From JBCCAG01 sp050331115 (GTDB taxonomy: Bacteria; Cyanobacteriota; Cyanobacteriia; CAKZMO01): a stretch of DNA of 64,000 nucleotides. The stretch lies in the NCBI GenBank assembly GCA_050331115.1, contig JBHJHD010000043.1, forward strand, positions 1 through 64,000, read 5' to 3'. The translations under genes were made by a program, and so were the position numbers. The notes beneath the pieces were generated by a model, which saw only the letters and a list, made by a program, of their open reading frames with translations, ran no database searches and had not been told where the DNA came from. How positions within the stretch are numbered: position 1 is the first letter of the stretch; each line of letters opens with the position of its first letter. Below, piece after piece: positions 41,756 to 50,208 of this stretch.

Positions 41756-42439
41756 CTAGAAGCGATAGTTCTCATCGCCAACCCAAAGGCTCACCGGTAG
41801 AGATTGCCCCTGCGCATCCACTTTTACCTCCACCAAGTAGCGATCGGGCTCGCTGCGCTGAAGCTGCGCAATGCGCTCGTTGATCTCCACGCGCTGGTCC
41901 TCTGGGATGTAGTAGCGCTCGAGACCGTAAGTGAGGCGTCCCCAGCGGTATTCACCTTTGAGGGTGACCTGATCGGTCTCTAGGCTAGGGCGATCGCGGC
42001 TGACGCGGACCGGTTTCCAGGGAGCGTTTTCCCCTCCTCTAGGGCTGTCTCCAGGAGCCTGCATTACTATATACAGCGGCAGCGGCGCACTTCGGGTCTC
42101 TTTTGAAAGACTTTCCCAGCCCGGCAGATTGTCTAACGTCTCTTCCTGAGAAATCTGATAGCGGAGCGTCACATAGTATCCCCGCAGCAGGTCGTAGGGG
42201 TCCACCGGAACGGTCTCCAGCAAAACCGTCTGACCAGTAGTGGTGGTATAGATAGCGCGGGCTGGAGCAAGAAAAATTAGGGCAAGCTGCAGCGCTAGGG
42301 GCAGCCAAAAGCGCCAGAGTTTACGCCCCCGGCTGCGCCCGTTATTGCGCCCGTTGTGACTGGGGGGGCGCTCAGCAGGATTATCGCTAGAGCGGTTAGC
42401 AGCAGGACGAGCAGGGCGCTCAGCAGGATTAAAAGTCAT
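41756..42439 (-). CDS. GDYXXLXY-family membrane protein
   Basis: 227 residues from ATG 42439; a longer frame to 42613 would overlap the previous gene by 58 codons, so the inner start is preferred. One membrane helix at about residues 40-60 follows a Pro/Arg/Asn-rich N-terminus. The conserved DPYDLLRGYYVTLRYQI (about 80-96) is the family core, with Tyr in place of the usual Asp at one position (GYYVTLRY for GDYVxLxY). Its start overlaps the stop of the DUF2157 gene by 4 bp (ATGA), as is usual for this pair. Function of the pair is unknown. Confidence 0.8.
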   Translation of the reverse strand: MTFNPAERPARPAANRSSDNPAERPPSHNGRNNGRSRGRKLWRFWLPLALQLALIFLAPARAIYTTTTGQTVLLETVPVDPYDLLRGYYVTLRYQISQEETLDNLPGWESLSKETRSAPLPLYIVMQAPGDSPRGGENAPWKPVRVSRDRPSLETDQVTLKGEYRWGRLTYGLERYYIPEDQRVEINERIAQLQRSEPDRYLVEVKVDAQGQSLPVSLWVGDENYRF

Positions 42440-43836
42440 GGGTGATTTGTGGTAGAACGACGGGACAGACGAGCGTAGCGCTCGAACCATAGCCCTAGGG
42501 TAATGACGGCAACGCCGCAGGCCAAGAACGTCAGGGACTTGATCAGCAGGCCCGTGTTGTACTCCAGCACGCGGCTGAGAATTTGCAGCACCAGCAGCAC
42601 CAGACCCAGCCAAAATTGGGCGCGATTGCTCTCCTCTAGGCCCTCGCGCATAATGCCAATGCCCAGCACCGCCAGCAGGACGTTAAACAGAAAGGTTGCC
42701 ACAATTGCCGCGGGCTCAACGTGCCAATGCACCAGGCAAACGCCGGCTACAATGCCCAGCAGCCCCAGCACAACCGCATCGGTGGCGCTCAGCCGCCAGG
42801 GGCGATCGCGACGTGGCCAGCCCAGATGAATCCAGCCGGCAACGCTGACCAGCAGCAGCAGGGCGACGCTGAGCCCGGGGAAAATGGCGTCAGTGAGGGG
42901 TAGGGCCTCAGCGACGTCTGAGCTGACGCTGGCCCAAAAGCTGTGGAAGGAGAACAGGTAGAGCCCTGCACTCAGGTAGATGATGGCGATCGCTCGGGAC
43001 GCGGGCCGAAAGCTATGGGTCAGGGCGGCTTCCCCGCGTAGCCAGAAGCGATCGTTGTAGCTCCAGAGTAGGCCGACAGGGAGCGTTAGGCCAAGGGCGA
43101 TCGCGACACCCTCGGGAGCCGCAAGTCTCACAAGCTGCGCTAGGGTCACCACTAGGGAGGCTAGCGTGCCTAAAGCCGTGAGAACGAAAAGGCTGCGGCT
43201 GCGGGCATAGTAGGTCAGGGGCAGGAAAAGCGCCACCGTCACCAGCGGCGCTTGCTGCAGCAGCGCATCTAAAATGGAGCGAGCCTCCGTCCACTGCCAC
43301 GGCACATCCCTCAGCCACAGCACGTAGGCAATTCCTAACAATAGCTGGGCCAGCACCCCCAGAGACCTCAGCCTGAGGCCGTAGGCCATCGCCATCGCCC
43401 CGACGCTCCAAGCGGCGCAGAGACCATAGCCCGAGCCACTCTGGTGAAACATCTGCCCCATCAGCGCTAAGTTGCCCCCAAAAATCAGCGCCCCTAGCAG
43501 CAGCAGTCCCTCCCCGAGGCTCTGGGACTGAGGCCGTCGCCAAAGGACGAAGCCAGTCCCATTGACCGCGAGAAAAACGGTCGTCAGCAGCAGGACTTTG
43601 GGGAGACGGGGAATGAGCTGCCAATTGGCGGCCACGAAGGTAATACAGCCGATGCCCACCAGCAGGCAGCCGATGCTAATCAGCAGGGTGATGAACTGGC
43701 CATAGGCTGCTTCTTCGACCTGCTCTAGACGGTAGTGTTCCGCCAAGCGAGCGTGCTGATCAGGACTAATCCACCCGTCTTGCTGCCAGCGAGCGGTCTC
43801 TCGCTTAAGCTGTCGTCGAAATTGATCGGATGCCAT
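42436..43836 (-). CDS. DUF2157-family membrane protein
   Basis: 466 residues with about 11-12 membrane segments after a soluble N-terminal region (residues 1-45: QLKRETARWQQDGWISPDQHARL). This is the DUF2157 family layout. The typical partner, a GDYXXLXY protein, is encoded directly downstream with a 4-bp overlap. No enzymatic motif is known. It may form a membrane complex with that partner. It is the first gene of this operon. Confidence 0.85.
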   Translation of the reverse strand: MASDQFRRQLKRETARWQQDGWISPDQHARLAEHYRLEQVEEAAYGQFITLLISIGCLLVGIGCITFVAANWQLIPRLPKVLLLTTVFLAVNGTGFVLWRRPQSQSLGEGLLLLGALIFGGNLALMGQMFHQSGSGYGLCAAWSVGAMAMAYGLRLRSLGVLAQLLLGIAYVLWLRDVPWQWTEARSILDALLQQAPLVTVALFLPLTYYARSRSLFVLTALGTLASLVVTLAQLVRLAAPEGVAIALGLTLPVGLLWSYNDRFWLRGEAALTHSFRPASRAIAIIYLSAGLYLFSFHSFWASVSSDVAEALPLTDAIFPGLSVALLLLVSVAGWIHLGWPRRDRPWRLSATDAVVLGLLGIVAGVCLVHWHVEPAAIVATFLFNVLLAVLGIGIMREGLEESNRAQFWLGLVLLVLQILSRVLEYNTGLLIKSLTFLACGVAVITLGLWFERYARLSRRSTTNHP

Positions 43837-44367
43837 AGCCCACCTGCGGTCATGATGCCTTTGAGTATGGGGAATGCAAGTCCCCTATCCTCTTGGATCT
43901 GTGACAATTTATGATCTATCCGCTTAAATTGAAGTAGAAGCCATGCATTTACCGGCACAGCCCTCAGCTCAAAGGAGACGTATGGACTGTCTTGTGAGCG
44001 GCGGTGTGGCTCTTGGCAGCATCTCTACAGCGGCGCTTCAGTAAAGGGCTTAGCCTCTGGCTCAAGGCTATTGCGGTTGCGATCGCCGCGCTGGGGTCTC
44101 GACCGCGGCGTCTCCCTTCAAAACCGCTTGCCAAAGCCCTAAGGGTGCACCACTACTAAAATCGGACTAGATTGAACGCAACTCCTCAGATTTTATCCAG
44201 GTCGAGGCTAGAATCGCCTGTATTCAGAAAAAACTAGCCCCCCCTGTCCAGGTCTGCCCTCGCGATTCCGGTGCTCCCACTTAGCCCACCAGGGCGTGCC
44301 CCCATTTAGCCCCTAAAGGGCGTAATTAATAAAGCTCTATCCTGCTCCCATAAGGTGACAGTAGCCC
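43837..44367. other. Spacer with a possible 20-residue ORF and no clear gene
   Basis: This 531-bp spacer has a tiny frame at 43982-44044 (ATG to TAA, 20 residues, MDCLVSGGVALGSISTAALQ) behind a strong AAAGGAGACGT ribosome site. That could be a leader peptide or a chance start. The rest is GC-rich with a HIP1 site (near 44078), CCCTAAAGGGC- and CCACCAGGGCG-like short repeats near 44290-44325, and no tRNA or structured RNA that I can defend. Confidence 0.35.
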
Positions 44368-45474
44368 ATGCATTTTGACATTAAGCTTGGCAAAGCATAT
44401 ACCAACGCCAAACGCCCCGCTGTCGGGGAGATTTTGGCGGACATCAACTACCGCGTGCATCAATCGAGCTATGGAAAACAGGCCATTGGCCTCGCCGTCG
44501 GCGTCTCTGCGCTGCTGCTGTGGATGTCGTCCTGGTGGATCGCGCTGCTGGTCGTTTTATCGGGCATTTCTCTGGGCAGCTGGCTAGAGTATCAGCAGCG
44601 AAAGCGACGCCTTACTACGCTGCACTACCACTGCGATCACGAGTTTCAGCTTCGGTTTGCGGCCATTCAGCAGGCTTGCGAAGTCCTGGCTCGTACGGAG
44701 AAGATCTGGCTTGAGGCCAAGCGAAAGTCGCTCCAGCGTAGCCAAACCTATGCCGGAGCGAGTCAGGTGATTCAGCTCAGCAATACGCCGGTCAAGGTAT
44801 GCTGCATACAGCCGCCCTTCATCCGCACCAATCTGCCAGTGTGGAGTATAGATGTAGGGTATTTGGCGCTGTTTTTCCTGCCAGACTACATTTTGGTGTG
44901 GCGGCAGCAGATCTATAGCGCGGTGTCCTACAGCGCCCTGAGTCTAGACTGCGATCGCCAGCAGATTAACCTCACAGCGGACGTACCCAAGGACGCGCAG
45001 CTGCTAGGGGAGACTTGGCAATACGTGACGCCAGACGGTAGACCCGATCCCGAAGCCAGGAGCAACCAAAAGATTTTTCAGGTGCAGTATGGCCTGCTGA
45101 GACTGATGGCGAGCGTCGGCTTCAATATCCGTCTCCACGTCTCCAACATCGTGGTAGCCGAGCAGTTCCTCAAGTCTTTTGCCAGTATGCAGCAGTGGCT
45201 CTCGCCCCGCCGGCCTCTGGAATGGGACGCCGCCCCGCCGCCGCCTAAGGACGAGTACAGCCTAGACGATCGGCAATCGCCCTATGAAATCTTGGGCATT
45301 AAGCCGGGGGCGTCTCTGTCGGAGGTGAGGGCGGCCTATCACCACATTGCTCGCCTCAACCACCCCGATAAGGTCATTGGCCTAGCTCCCGAGTTTCAGC
45401 AGCTCGCAGAGCGCCGCATGAAGGTGATCACGGAGGCCTACCGCAAGCTGACTGAGCATGCTTCAGTGCGGTAG
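44368..45474 (+). CDS. Membrane protein with a C-terminal J-domain
   Basis: 368 residues. Hydrophobic stretch at about 36-75 (one or two helices), a central soluble region with a coiled-coil-like segment, and a DnaJ domain at about 300-365 that begins SPYEILGIKPGAS and contains the HPD tripeptide at 332-334 (RLNHPDKV). J-domains stimulate Hsp70 ATPase, here at a membrane. Middle region has no known family. The end (YRKLTEHASVR) is close to the J-domain end, so no C-terminal extension. A terminator hairpin overlaps the stop. Confidence 0.82.
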   Translation: MHFDIKLGKAYTNAKRPAVGEILADINYRVHQSSYGKQAIGLAVGVSALLLWMSSWWIALLVVLSGISLGSWLEYQQRKRRLTTLHYHCDHEFQLRFAAIQQACEVLARTEKIWLEAKRKSLQRSQTYAGASQVIQLSNTPVKVCCIQPPFIRTNLPVWSIDVGYLALFFLPDYILVWRQQIYSAVSYSALSLDCDRQQINLTADVPKDAQLLGETWQYVTPDGRPDPEARSNQKIFQVQYGLLRLMASVGFNIRLHVSNIVVAEQFLKSFASMQQWLSPRRPLEWDAAPPPPKDEYSLDDRQSPYEILGIKPGASLSEVRAAYHHIARLNHPDKVIGLAPEFQQLAERRMKVITEAYRKLTEHASVR

Positions 45475-45505
45475 GGCGTAGGGAACGCTGTACCTCTACG
45501 CCCTA
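45472..45505. terminator. Bidirectional hairpin between converging genes
   Basis: TAGGGCGTA (45472-45480) pairs perfectly with TACGCCCTA (45497-45505) around a 16-base loop. It overlaps the stop of the J-domain gene and reaches the end of the convergent gene at 45503. Confidence 0.6.
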
Positions 45506-45820
45506 TTCTTCCACTTCAAGACTAGCGACCACAAAGGCCGCAAAAGCAAACCCAGCCAGCAGCGGCAGCGGGCAGTTTAGCCAATAGCTCATCCCCATCG
45601 CCAGCGCGCTGAGGGCGATCGCCGCGCTCACCCAGCGGGTTTCTTGGGGGGTGAGTCCTTTTTGAGCCTTGATGGTTCTTAGGGTTGTAAAAGGGATGGG
45701 CTCTGGCATCACTGCATTAGGCGGAAATGCCCAGTAGGTGTTGACGGGATTCATCACCGGCTCGGTCCAGCCATTGTCCTGGCACCATTCATGAATCCAA
45801 TCGTCGCAATAATGTCTCAT
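45503..45820 (-). CDS. Small two-helix membrane protein, unknown function
   Basis: 105 residues. Soluble N-terminus (MRHYCDDWIHEWCQDNGW with several Trp/Cys), then two membrane helices at about 63-82 and 83-100 (ALSALAMGMSYWL, LLAGFAFAAFVVASL). Ends EVEE. No family recognised; similar short proteins occur in cyanobacteria. It is convergent with the J-domain gene. Confidence 0.6.
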   Translation of the reverse strand: MRHYCDDWIHEWCQDNGWTEPVMNPVNTYWAFPPNAVMPEPIPFTTLRTIKAQKGLTPQETRWVSAAIALSALAMGMSYWLNCPLPLLAGFAFAAFVVASLEVEE

Positions 45821-46040
45821 ATCAAGCTGAATACTAGTTTCGCCAAAGTTGTCTTCACAAGACCTAAACCTTTTTTGACTGTATCAACCTGTAATTGAGC
45901 TGGGAAGATTGGGCAAACAAAGTTTACCTCGAGCGTTACAGGCCGTTACCAGAAGCGCGATTGACGCTTCGAGTAGACGATTTTTAGCGTCAAAATATTA
46001 AGAAAATATAGCGATGTGTAGCGATACTGAATCATTGTGA

Positions 46041-47513
46041 TCAGCCGAGAAAAAGACGATAGGCCGGATTTTGATTCTCGTCCCAGTAGCGGTAGCCTAA
46101 GGCGTCGAGGAAGGCCCGCCACTCCGCCATATCGTCGGGGGGCACCTGAATGCCTGCCGCAATGCGGGCGTAGTCAGAGCCGTTGTTGCGGTAGTGAAAC
46201 AGGCTAATATTCCAGTCAGGGCCCATGGCGGCGACAAATCGGGTTAGGGCACCGGGACGCTCGGGAAACTCAAATCGATAGAGCAGCTCGTGTTGGGCCA
46301 GCGGCGATCGCCCCCCCACCATGTGACGCAGATGCATTTTGGCCAGCTCGTCGTCGGTGAGGTCGTAGGTTTCAAAGCCGTTAGCCTCAAAGGTGGCGGC
46401 TATCTGGGCAGCGTCGGCGCGGTTGGCGATCTGCAGCCCTACGAAAATGTGGGCCACCTGACGGTCAGCAATGCGGTAGTTAAACTCGGTAACGTTGCGG
46501 GTGCCCAGGCACTGGCAGAAGGTCCGTAGGCTGCCTGGCCGTTCAGGGATGGTGACGGCAAAGATGGCCTCGCGCCGCTCGCCGAGCTCGGCCCGCTCGG
46601 CCACAAACCGCAGCCGGTCAAAGTTCATATTGGCCCCGCAGGCGACGGCCACCAGGGTCTCTCCCTGAAGCTGCTCTCGCTCCACGTAGGCCTTGGCTCC
46701 AGCGATCGCGAGCGCCCCAGCGGGCTCCAGAATTGAGCGGGTATCCTCAAACACGTCTTTGATGGCGGCGCAGATATCGTCGGTCTCCACCCGGATAATT
46801 TCGTCCACATACTGCTGGCAGAGCCGAAAGGTCTCCGCCCCCACCTCCCGTACCGCTACCCCGTCGGCAAAGAGCCCCAGCTGGTCTAGCCGCACTCGGT
46901 GCCCCGCCTCTAGCGATCGCGCCATCGCGTCAGCGTCTACCGGCTCCACGCCAATCAGCTTGATTTCTGGGCGCAGCCGCTTCACGTAGGCCGCAATCCC
47001 AGAAATCAAGCCCCCGCCCCCCACGGCGACAAAGATCGCGTGGATAGACTGCTGGTGCTGGCGGAGAATTTCCATACCGATGGTGCCCTGTCCAGCAATC
47101 ACGTCGGGGTCGTTGAAGGGATGGACAAAAATTAGGCCCTTGTCGGCTTCGAGCCGGCGCGCATAGGCGTAGGCGTCGTCGTAGGTCTCGCCATGGAGCA
47201 CCACTTCTGCGCCCCGCGCTTTCACTGCATCGACCTTGACTAGGGGAGTCGTCATGGGCATGACGATGAGCGCCCTAACCCCTAGATATTGAGCCCCTAA
47301 GGCTACTCCCTGGGCATGGTTACCGGCGGAGGACGCGATCACGCCCAGGGAGAGCTGCTCGGCGGTAAGCCGGGACATTTTGTTGTAGGCTCCCCGCAGC
47401 TTGAATGAAAAGACAGCCTGCATATCTTCCCGCTTCAGCAGCAGTCGATTGTTGAGGCGGGATGAGAGATTGGGGGCGAACTCTAGGGGCGTTTCTTGGG
47501 CAACATCGTACAC
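46041..47513 (-). CDS. ilvA: Threonine ammonia-lyase (threonine deaminase), 5' end lost to an amber codon
   Basis: 490 residues from GTG 47513. A PLP enzyme that converts threonine to 2-oxobutanoate, the first step of isoleucine synthesis. SFKLRGAYNKM has the PLP lysine; the C-terminal about 175 residues are two ACT-like regulatory domains (GSLRTFCQCLG, GALTRFVAAMG), as in biosynthetic IlvA. The frame continues upstream as LERILNAR, then TAG (47538-47540), then ATG at 47552, reading MPSD-stop-LERILNAR. Relatives keep a tyrosine there (DYL...RILNARVYDVA). So 13 residues of the normal start are cut. Either initiation now uses GTG 47513, or this is an error or a decayed start. The truncated protein probably folds. 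Confidence 0.9.
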   Translation of the reverse strand: MYDVAQETPLEFAPNLSSRLNNRLLLKREDMQAVFSFKLRGAYNKMSRLTAEQLSLGVIASSAGNHAQGVALGAQYLGVRALIVMPMTTPLVKVDAVKARGAEVVLHGETYDDAYAYARRLEADKGLIFVHPFNDPDVIAGQGTIGMEILRQHQQSIHAIFVAVGGGGLISGIAAYVKRLRPEIKLIGVEPVDADAMARSLEAGHRVRLDQLGLFADGVAVREVGAETFRLCQQYVDEIIRVETDDICAAIKDVFEDTRSILEPAGALAIAGAKAYVEREQLQGETLVAVACGANMNFDRLRFVAERAELGERREAIFAVTIPERPGSLRTFCQCLGTRNVTEFNYRIADRQVAHIFVGLQIANRADAAQIAATFEANGFETYDLTDDELAKMHLRHMVGGRSPLAQHELLYRFEFPERPGALTRFVAAMGPDWNISLFHYRNNGSDYARIAAGIQVPPDDMAEWRAFLDALGYRYWDENQNPAYRLFLG

Positions 47514-47552
47514 GCGGGCGTTGAGAATGCGCTCTAGCTAATCAGACGGCAT

Positions 47553-48062
47553 GGCGGCGGCGGTAGACACCCGTTGAGAAATACTGGAGTGTCTAGTATA
47601 GCGGTGCGGGGTAGCCCGCTAAAGCCGACTCACGCGACTCGTACCGAATGAAGTGCGAAATGCACATTTTGAGGTAGACCTCCGGCGTCGCCGTCCCCTG
47701 GCTCCTATAGGCAGGCTCTGTAAAAGCAAAGGGTATTATAAGGGGAGCTTCCTATGTGTAAGCACGGATGAAGTTGGGATCAAATTTTATACAAGCGCCG
47801 CAATACTTATTTTCTTTGAAAATCTTGATGGAGGTTACTCAAGTCATAAACAATTTCAAATATACTTTGCGTATAAATTAAGTATTCAATGTGCGCAACC
47901 ACATATAAATCGATACTAAGGATATTTTGACCGGTCTACAGTTCAAGTCACAAAGGTCACCAGAGAGTGGCCTGACTAGGGTTATGATGCCAATCTACGA
48001 CCAAAAGTTAATTCAAATCTCTGATCTGGCTCCAGAGTTATTCTTGGTCGGGGAGTCAAGCT
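47553..48062. other. A/T-rich spacer between ilvA and the GAF-GGDEF gene
   Basis: The spacer of 510 bp becomes strongly A/T-rich at about 47790-47930 compared with all neighbours. An 88-codon open frame (47653-47919) crosses it but has no family, no good ribosome site and an irregular composition, so I do not call it. It may hold the promoter of the downstream gene or be a remnant of a mobile insert. Confidence 0.4.
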
Positions 48063-49028
48063 ATGGTTAACGTTCCAGTTTCCACAGATTTTCACTCAGC
48101 CAGCTTAGAAGTCCTGAGGTTTCTACATCGGCATACCGGTTTTGACCTCTGGATGGTCACGCGAACTCAGGGAAACGACTGGGTTGTTCTACAGGCTTGC
48201 GATCGCAGCTACGGCGTCGAAAAGGGCACTGTCTTCCGGTGGTCTGACTCCTTTTGCTCCCGCATGGTCGCGGGCCGGGGGCCTCGGGTCGCGCCTCGCG
48301 CTAAAAATATCCCTATTTATAGGGCGGCCCCCATTGCCCAGCAGGTTGAGATCTCAGCCTACATGGGCGTACCGCTGGTCTATCGCGATGGGTCTTTGTT
48401 TGGGACGCTCTGCGCGATTCACCCTGACCCGCAGCCCGATGCGATCGCCGCAGATCTTGCCATGGTTGAAGTGATGGCTAAGCTGCTCGGCAACCTGCTC
48501 GATGCGGATCTCGAAATCGCGAATCAGACTCAATGCACTCGGCAAGCGGAAGCAGAGGCGGTTAGAGATGCCCTCACCGGGCTGTGCAATCGCCGGGGCT
48601 GGGATCAACGCCTTGCTCAAGAAGAGGCGCGCTGCTGGCGCTGCGGTTACGAAGCCTGCATCATTGCAATTGATCTCGACGGGCTCAAGCAAATCAACGA
48701 CCATAGGGGGCATGGGGAAGGCGACCGGGTGATTTACAGGGCTGGGCAGGCGATGCAAGCGGTTGTGCGGCAGCACGATGTGGTGGCCCGTGTCGGAGGC
48801 GATGAGTTTGTCGTGCTCTGTGCAGAGTGCCCAATTGACGCCGGGCGAGCGCTGCTTGCCCGAATTCGCCAGAGTCTTATAGCGAGTCAAATCGACGCGT
48901 CCTTGGGGATCGCCTGCCGGACTAGCGCTCAGGGGCTGCTGCAAACTTGGGCGCAGGCCGATCAGGCCATGTATCACTGCAAGAAGCGAAAGAAGCTGCG
49001 CCGCCGACTTTTGACGCTTCTGGCCTGA
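48063..49028 (+). CDS. GAF-GGDEF diguanylate cyclase
   Basis: 321 residues. GAF domain at about 5-155 (FRWSDSFCSRMVAGRGP, AYMGVPLVYRDGSLFGTLCA). A GGDEF domain at about 165-315 makes cyclic di-GMP from GTP. The active loop GGDEF is exact (245-249), and RQHD five residues before it (236-239) is an RxxD inhibitory site, so product feedback is likely. The GAF resembles sensor domains of cyanobacterial photoreceptor-related proteins but has no evident chromophore cysteine motif. It is not in an operon. A 14-bp tandem repeat begins inside its 3' end. Confidence 0.9.
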   Translation: MVNVPVSTDFHSASLEVLRFLHRHTGFDLWMVTRTQGNDWVVLQACDRSYGVEKGTVFRWSDSFCSRMVAGRGPRVAPRAKNIPIYRAAPIAQQVEISAYMGVPLVYRDGSLFGTLCAIHPDPQPDAIAADLAMVEVMAKLLGNLLDADLEIANQTQCTRQAEAEAVRDALTGLCNRRGWDQRLAQEEARCWRCGYEACIIAIDLDGLKQINDHRGHGEGDRVIYRAGQAMQAVVRQHDVVARVGGDEFVVLCAECPIDAGRALLARIRQSLIASQIDASLGIACRTSAQGLLQTWAQADQAMYHCKKRKKLRRRLLTLLA

Positions 49029-49068
49029 CGCTTCTGGCCTTATGCTTTTGGCCTGACGCTTTTGGCCT
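49013..49068 (+). repeat. 14-bp tandem repeat, four copies
   Basis: GACGCTTCTGGCCT occurs at 49013 and 49027, then TATGCTTTTGGCCT at 49041 and GACGCTTTTGGCCT at 49055. The first copy codes the last residues of the GGDEF gene and its stop lies in the second. Such repeats can change the length of a gene end. Confidence 0.8.
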
Positions 49069-49103
49069 TATGCAATGTATTATCGCGCTGGCCTTATTTG
49101 CGC

Positions 49104-50180
49104 TTACTTACCGCCAATGCGCTCTGAGGCCGCGATCGCCCGCTCTGCAACATCTTCCGGCAGCGGCACGTAGCCCAGCGCCTCGCTAAACGCCTGTCCC
49201 TCCGTCAGGCTCCACTGCACCACATCCCTAAGGGCGATCGCCGTCGCCGTCTCTGGATAGTCTTCGTAGGCCAGCAGCCAGCTGTAGGTCACGATGGGGT
49301 AGGCTCCTGGGGCGTCGGGGTCGGCGACAAATCCCCGCAGGTTTTCCGGCAGGGTCACCGCGTCTAGCGCTGCCCGGGTGGCGGTAAGGGTCGGCTGGAC
49401 AAACTCGCCGGCCTGATTTTCTAGGGCTGCGGTCGCTAGGCCGAGCTGCTGGGCATAGCTGTACTCCACGTAGCCCAGAGCGCCCTCCGCCTGCTGGATC
49501 TGGGCGCTCACCCCGGCATTCGATTTGATGCCCACACCCGCGGGCCAGGCCACGCTGAGACCGCTGCCCACCTGCTCGGCCCACTGAGGGCTAATGGCGC
49601 TTAGGTGGGCGGTGAGCACCGCCGTAGTGCCGCTGCCGTCCGAGCGGTGCACCAAAGAGATGGGCAGCTCGGGCAGGTCTAAATCGGGGTTGATCGCGGC
49701 TAGACGCGGGTCGCTCCACTGCGTCAGCTCACCTAAGAAAATCTGCGTCAGCGCCTCGCGGGAGAGCCGCAGATCTGCCACACCTGGGAGATTGTAGGCG
49801 ATCGCCACGCTGCCCGCCGTCATGGGAATCATGACCACGCCGCGCTCGACCTGGGCCACGTTCTCGTTGTCCATGGCCACATCGCTGGCCCCAAAATCTA
49901 CCGTTTGCGAGAGCATTTGCTGAATGCCTGCCGCGCTGCCAATGGGCTGGTAGTTGATCCGCACGTTGGGGTGCTGCTGGTTATATTCGCTGAACCATTT
50001 CTGATAGAGAAATACGGGAAATGTGGCCCCGGTCCCGTTGAGCAGCACGGCTTCGCCCGGCGCAGCCGAATCGGCGGTACTGGAATCGGCGTCAGGAGCG
50101 GCTTGAGGCTGGCAGGCGACGGCCCCCATCAGCATCGCCAGCATCAAGCCTAGGGATTTCAGTCGAGAGTTGTGCTGCAT
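49104..50180 (-). CDS. pstS: Phosphate ABC transporter substrate-binding lipoprotein
   Basis: 358 residues. Lipoprotein signal with lipobox GAVAC, so Cys23 is lipidated. PstS pattern: GTGATFPVFLYQKW, IGSAAGIQQ, SDVAMDNENV, RSDGSGTTAVL (phosphate loop) and TYSWLL. It captures phosphate outside the cytoplasmic membrane for the PstCAB transporter, whose other genes are not in the window. It follows the metallophosphatase gene on the same strand (28-bp gap), suggesting a joint phosphate-scavenging operon. A Pho box was not recognised upstream of that operon. Confidence 0.92.
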   Translation of the reverse strand: MQHNSRLKSLGLMLAMLMGAVACQPQAAPDADSSTADSAAPGEAVLLNGTGATFPVFLYQKWFSEYNQQHPNVRINYQPIGSAAGIQQMLSQTVDFGASDVAMDNENVAQVERGVVMIPMTAGSVAIAYNLPGVADLRLSREALTQIFLGELTQWSDPRLAAINPDLDLPELPISLVHRSDGSGTTAVLTAHLSAISPQWAEQVGSGLSVAWPAGVGIKSNAGVSAQIQQAEGALGYVEYSYAQQLGLATAALENQAGEFVQPTLTATRAALDAVTLPENLRGFVADPDAPGAYPIVTYSWLLAYEDYPETATAIALRDVVQWSLTEGQAFSEALGYVPLPEDVAERAIAASERIGGK

Positions 50181-50208
50181 AGCGGTTAAAACTCTAGATA
50201 CTCAGAGA

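Noticed and set aside
381..47540. Stop codon reassignment (TAG read as an amino acid)
   Set aside because: The expected residues differ (Gln and Tyr), and other genes, for example purC and the bisphosphate nucleotidase gene, end with TAG as normal stops.
47653..47919. 88-codon frame between ilvA and the GGDEF gene
   Set aside because: No family, weak start, composition changes sharply in the middle; more likely chance.
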